In this document: positions 6,196 to 7,260 of the stretch, piece by piece
Layout: each line of letters opens with the position of its first letter
Position numbering within the stretch: position 1 is the stretch's first letter
From: Actinomycetes bacterium
Lineage (GTDB): Bacteria; Planctomycetota; Phycisphaerae; JAACET01
Assembly (NCBI GenBank): GCA_030631725.1
Contig: DAOVKO010000104.1
Span: forward strand, 1-7,260
Direction: 5' to 3'
DNA length: 7,260 nt
Notes under the pieces: generated by a model
Database searches by the model: none
What the model was told of the DNA's origin: nothing
What the model saw: the letters and a program-made list of their open reading frames with translations, nothing else
Made by a program: the position numbers and the translations under genes

Positions 6196-6651
6196 GTGGA
6201 AATAGTGCCAAATGAGTGGCTACCAGAATATCTCCTCCCTAATGCTGGAAAACGGGAGAGAAGTATTGCGGACAGATTTGTCGATGATTGGGGTAATGGG
6301 GTTTACAAAGTGGTTCTAAGGCAGAAAAGCCCTCTCATATCAAAATTCCTCAAATACTGGAAGCAGTCCGAAACGGTGTTGGAATTTGCAGCTCGTTTCA
6401 AAAGAGTTCACTTACTTATGCGCGATTCAAGTAAAACGATTCTTGTTGACGAGAGTGATGTAAAGCAGCTCCCACAAGAGATTCAAAACAGAAGCCACTC
6501 TAAGGACAGGTACCTGCTGGAGCTAGCTTACTCGGGAGCGGATAGAACCATTGTTACTACGGACAGAAACCTCAAGGAGAGCCTCTCCAAGGCATGCGGC
6601 GTGAGCGTTTGTTTGCTTGAGGAGTTCTTGCGAGACCATTGTAAGAACTGA
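6196..6651 (+). CDS. Small PIN-like putative ribonuclease, partner of the AAA ATPase
   Basis: A 151-residue protein starting at GTG, immediately after the TAA of the ATPase gene with no bases between, so translation is probably coupled. The second half looks like a PIN nuclease: KDRYLLELAYSGADRTIVTTDRNLKE (103-128) fits the family pattern of an Asp before a helix, Ala/Gly-Ala-x-x-IVT, then T-x-D. This gives candidate metal ligands Asp104 and Asp123. The first half opens EIVPNEWLPEYLLP, where a PIN domain normally has hhhDTxxh; the first acidic ligand would then have to be Glu7 or another residue. I do not recognise a named family. No signal peptide or membrane segment is seen. Alternative starts are few: GTG at 6205 is in frame, but using it would lose the first strand. 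It could be an RNase effector released or triggered by the ATPase, or a toxin held by it; neither is shown. PIN assignment is moderate. Confidence 0.65.
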   Translation: MEIVPNEWLPEYLLPNAGKRERSIADRFVDDWGNGVYKVVLRQKSPLISKFLKYWKQSETVLEFAARFKRVHLLMRDSSKTILVDESDVKQLPQEIQNRSHSKDRYLLELAYSGADRTIVTTDRNLKESLSKACGVSVCLLEEFLRDHCKN

Positions 6652-6671
6652 GGCGCACACAAAATAATCGG

Positions 6672-6703
6672 GCGTGGCTCACGGCACGCAATGCTGGGGC
6701 CAC
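6672..6703 (+). other. Weak alternative hairpins in the convergent gap
   Basis: In the 136 bases between the PIN-like gene and the convergent PP-loop gene, GCGTG/CACGC (6672-6676 and 6685-6689) and GTGGC/GCCAC (6674-6678 and 6699-6703) are mutually exclusive short stems. No T tract follows on either strand, so neither is a clear terminator. Nothing else is evident in this gap. Confidence 0.2.
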
Positions 6704-6787
6704 ACTAGAACTGACAGATCGCTTAGGGGAATGGATTCCTGCTGCCGCACGAATGATAAGGAAGGCGCAATGACAAGGGTGGCCAGT

Positions 6788-7260
6788 TTATGCAGGCAGC
6801 AGGTCGGTGAAGTGGAAGCGGTCATCGCGGACGACGGTGCGGCCTTTGGTGAAGGAGATGGGACGGGAGAAAATGGGGCCGGCGTAGACGAAAGAATGAA
6901 ACTCGCCATTCTCCCCGCAGGGGTCCACGTCGTCGGGCAGCGAATCGAGGAAATCCTGGTCGAACTCTCGGCCAACGAAGCCGCCATCGAGCAACTCGGA
7001 ATCCACGCAAGTAATAATAGCTCTGTAACCAGATTCGATGAAAGATTGAGTTAGCTGATCTGTGGGCTGTTGCCAGATTGGAAACAAGGCCTTCATCCCG
7101 AGCCTGGCCAAATTACCCTCGCGATACTCGCGAATACCATCCAGAAAGACATCGCCGAAGGCCACGGTCCGCACGCCGTCCCGCCCATAGGGCAACAGCA
7201 AATCCAGCATTCGCCGCTCGTATTGGTCATTGTCAGCGTCTTTGGAAATGAGCACCTTCT
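6788..7260 (-). CDS. PP-loop ATPase of the Dph6/MJ0570 (ATP_bind_4) type, C-terminal part
   Basis: The visible part is about 157 codons from the right edge to the TAA at 6788-6790. It carries the C-terminal half of the diphthine-ammonia-ligase-like PP-loop ATPases: VAFGDVFLDGIREYREGNLA, then MKALFPIW, AIITCVDSELL, FVGREFDQDFL and the hallmark DPCGENGEFHSFVYAGPIF. Family members bind ATP through an N-terminal SGGKDS loop, which must lie beyond the window. The frame is still open at the edge, and a GTG at 7253-7255 falls in the middle of the homologous region, so it is not the start. In archaea and eukaryotes Dph6 makes the amide of diphthamide on EF-2. Bacteria lack that modification, so the bacterial protein must do something else, and I do not name a substrate. 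It is convergent with the AAA/PIN-like cassette and next after the B12 block. Confidence 0.85.
   Translation of the reverse strand, partial: KVLISKDADNDQYERRMLDLLLPYGRDGVRTVAFGDVFLDGIREYREGNLARLGMKALFPIWQQPTDQLTQSFIESGYRAIITCVDSELLDGGFVGREFDQDFLDSLPDDVDPCGENGEFHSFVYAGPIFSRPISFTKGRTVVRDDRFHFTDLLPA

Noticed and set aside
6674..7054. Plus-strand reading frame of 126 codons near the right end
   Set aside because: It overlaps the clearly conserved PP-loop ATPase coding sequence on the minus strand and shows no family resemblance.

Overview
The window looks like chromosomal DNA from an uncultured or little-studied bacterium. It is unevenly composed: single 60-base lines counted by eye are about 68% G+C inside btuC (3061-3120) and about 45% inside the PIN-like gene (6421-6480). 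I cannot place the organism with confidence. The degenerate 7-bp tandem tracts between genes are the most distinctive genomic trait; they resemble in form, but not in sequence, the heptanucleotide STRR repeats of filamentous cyanobacteria.

Layout, left to right. (1) 12-1103, plus strand: a divergent subtilisin-like (S8) peptidase with no visible signal peptide. (2) 1261-4678, plus strand: a corrinoid salvage block made of cobO (corrinoid adenosyltransferase), btuF (periplasmic-side B12-binding protein), btuC (FecCD-type permease) and btuD (ATPase). btuF and btuC overlap by 8 bases if btuC starts at its GTG with a good ribosome binding site. The cobO-btuF and btuC-btuD gaps are filled by 7-bp repeat tracts, the second arranged as a long imperfect inverted repeat. 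(3) 4909-6651, plus strand: a compact two-gene cassette. An OLD/RecF-like AAA ATPase is followed with no gap by a small PIN-like protein. It has its own plausible promoter and a strong Shine-Dalgarno sequence, its base composition is lower in G+C than btuC, and it resembles in architecture the known ATPase-plus-nuclease antiphage modules. (4) 6788-7260, minus strand, running off the right edge: the C-terminal part of a PP-loop ATPase of the Dph6/MJ0570 (ATP_bind_4) type, convergent with the cassette.

How the genes work together: BtuF would capture cobalamin or another corrinoid outside the inner membrane, BtuC with BtuD would import it using ATP, and CobO would add the adenosyl group to give the coenzyme form. 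No de novo corrin ring genes are present, so the visible part is uptake and activation. The ATPase/PIN-like pair is unrelated to this pathway and is the best candidate for an under-described, possibly defensive, system. The PP-loop gene may or may not belong functionally with the B12 genes.
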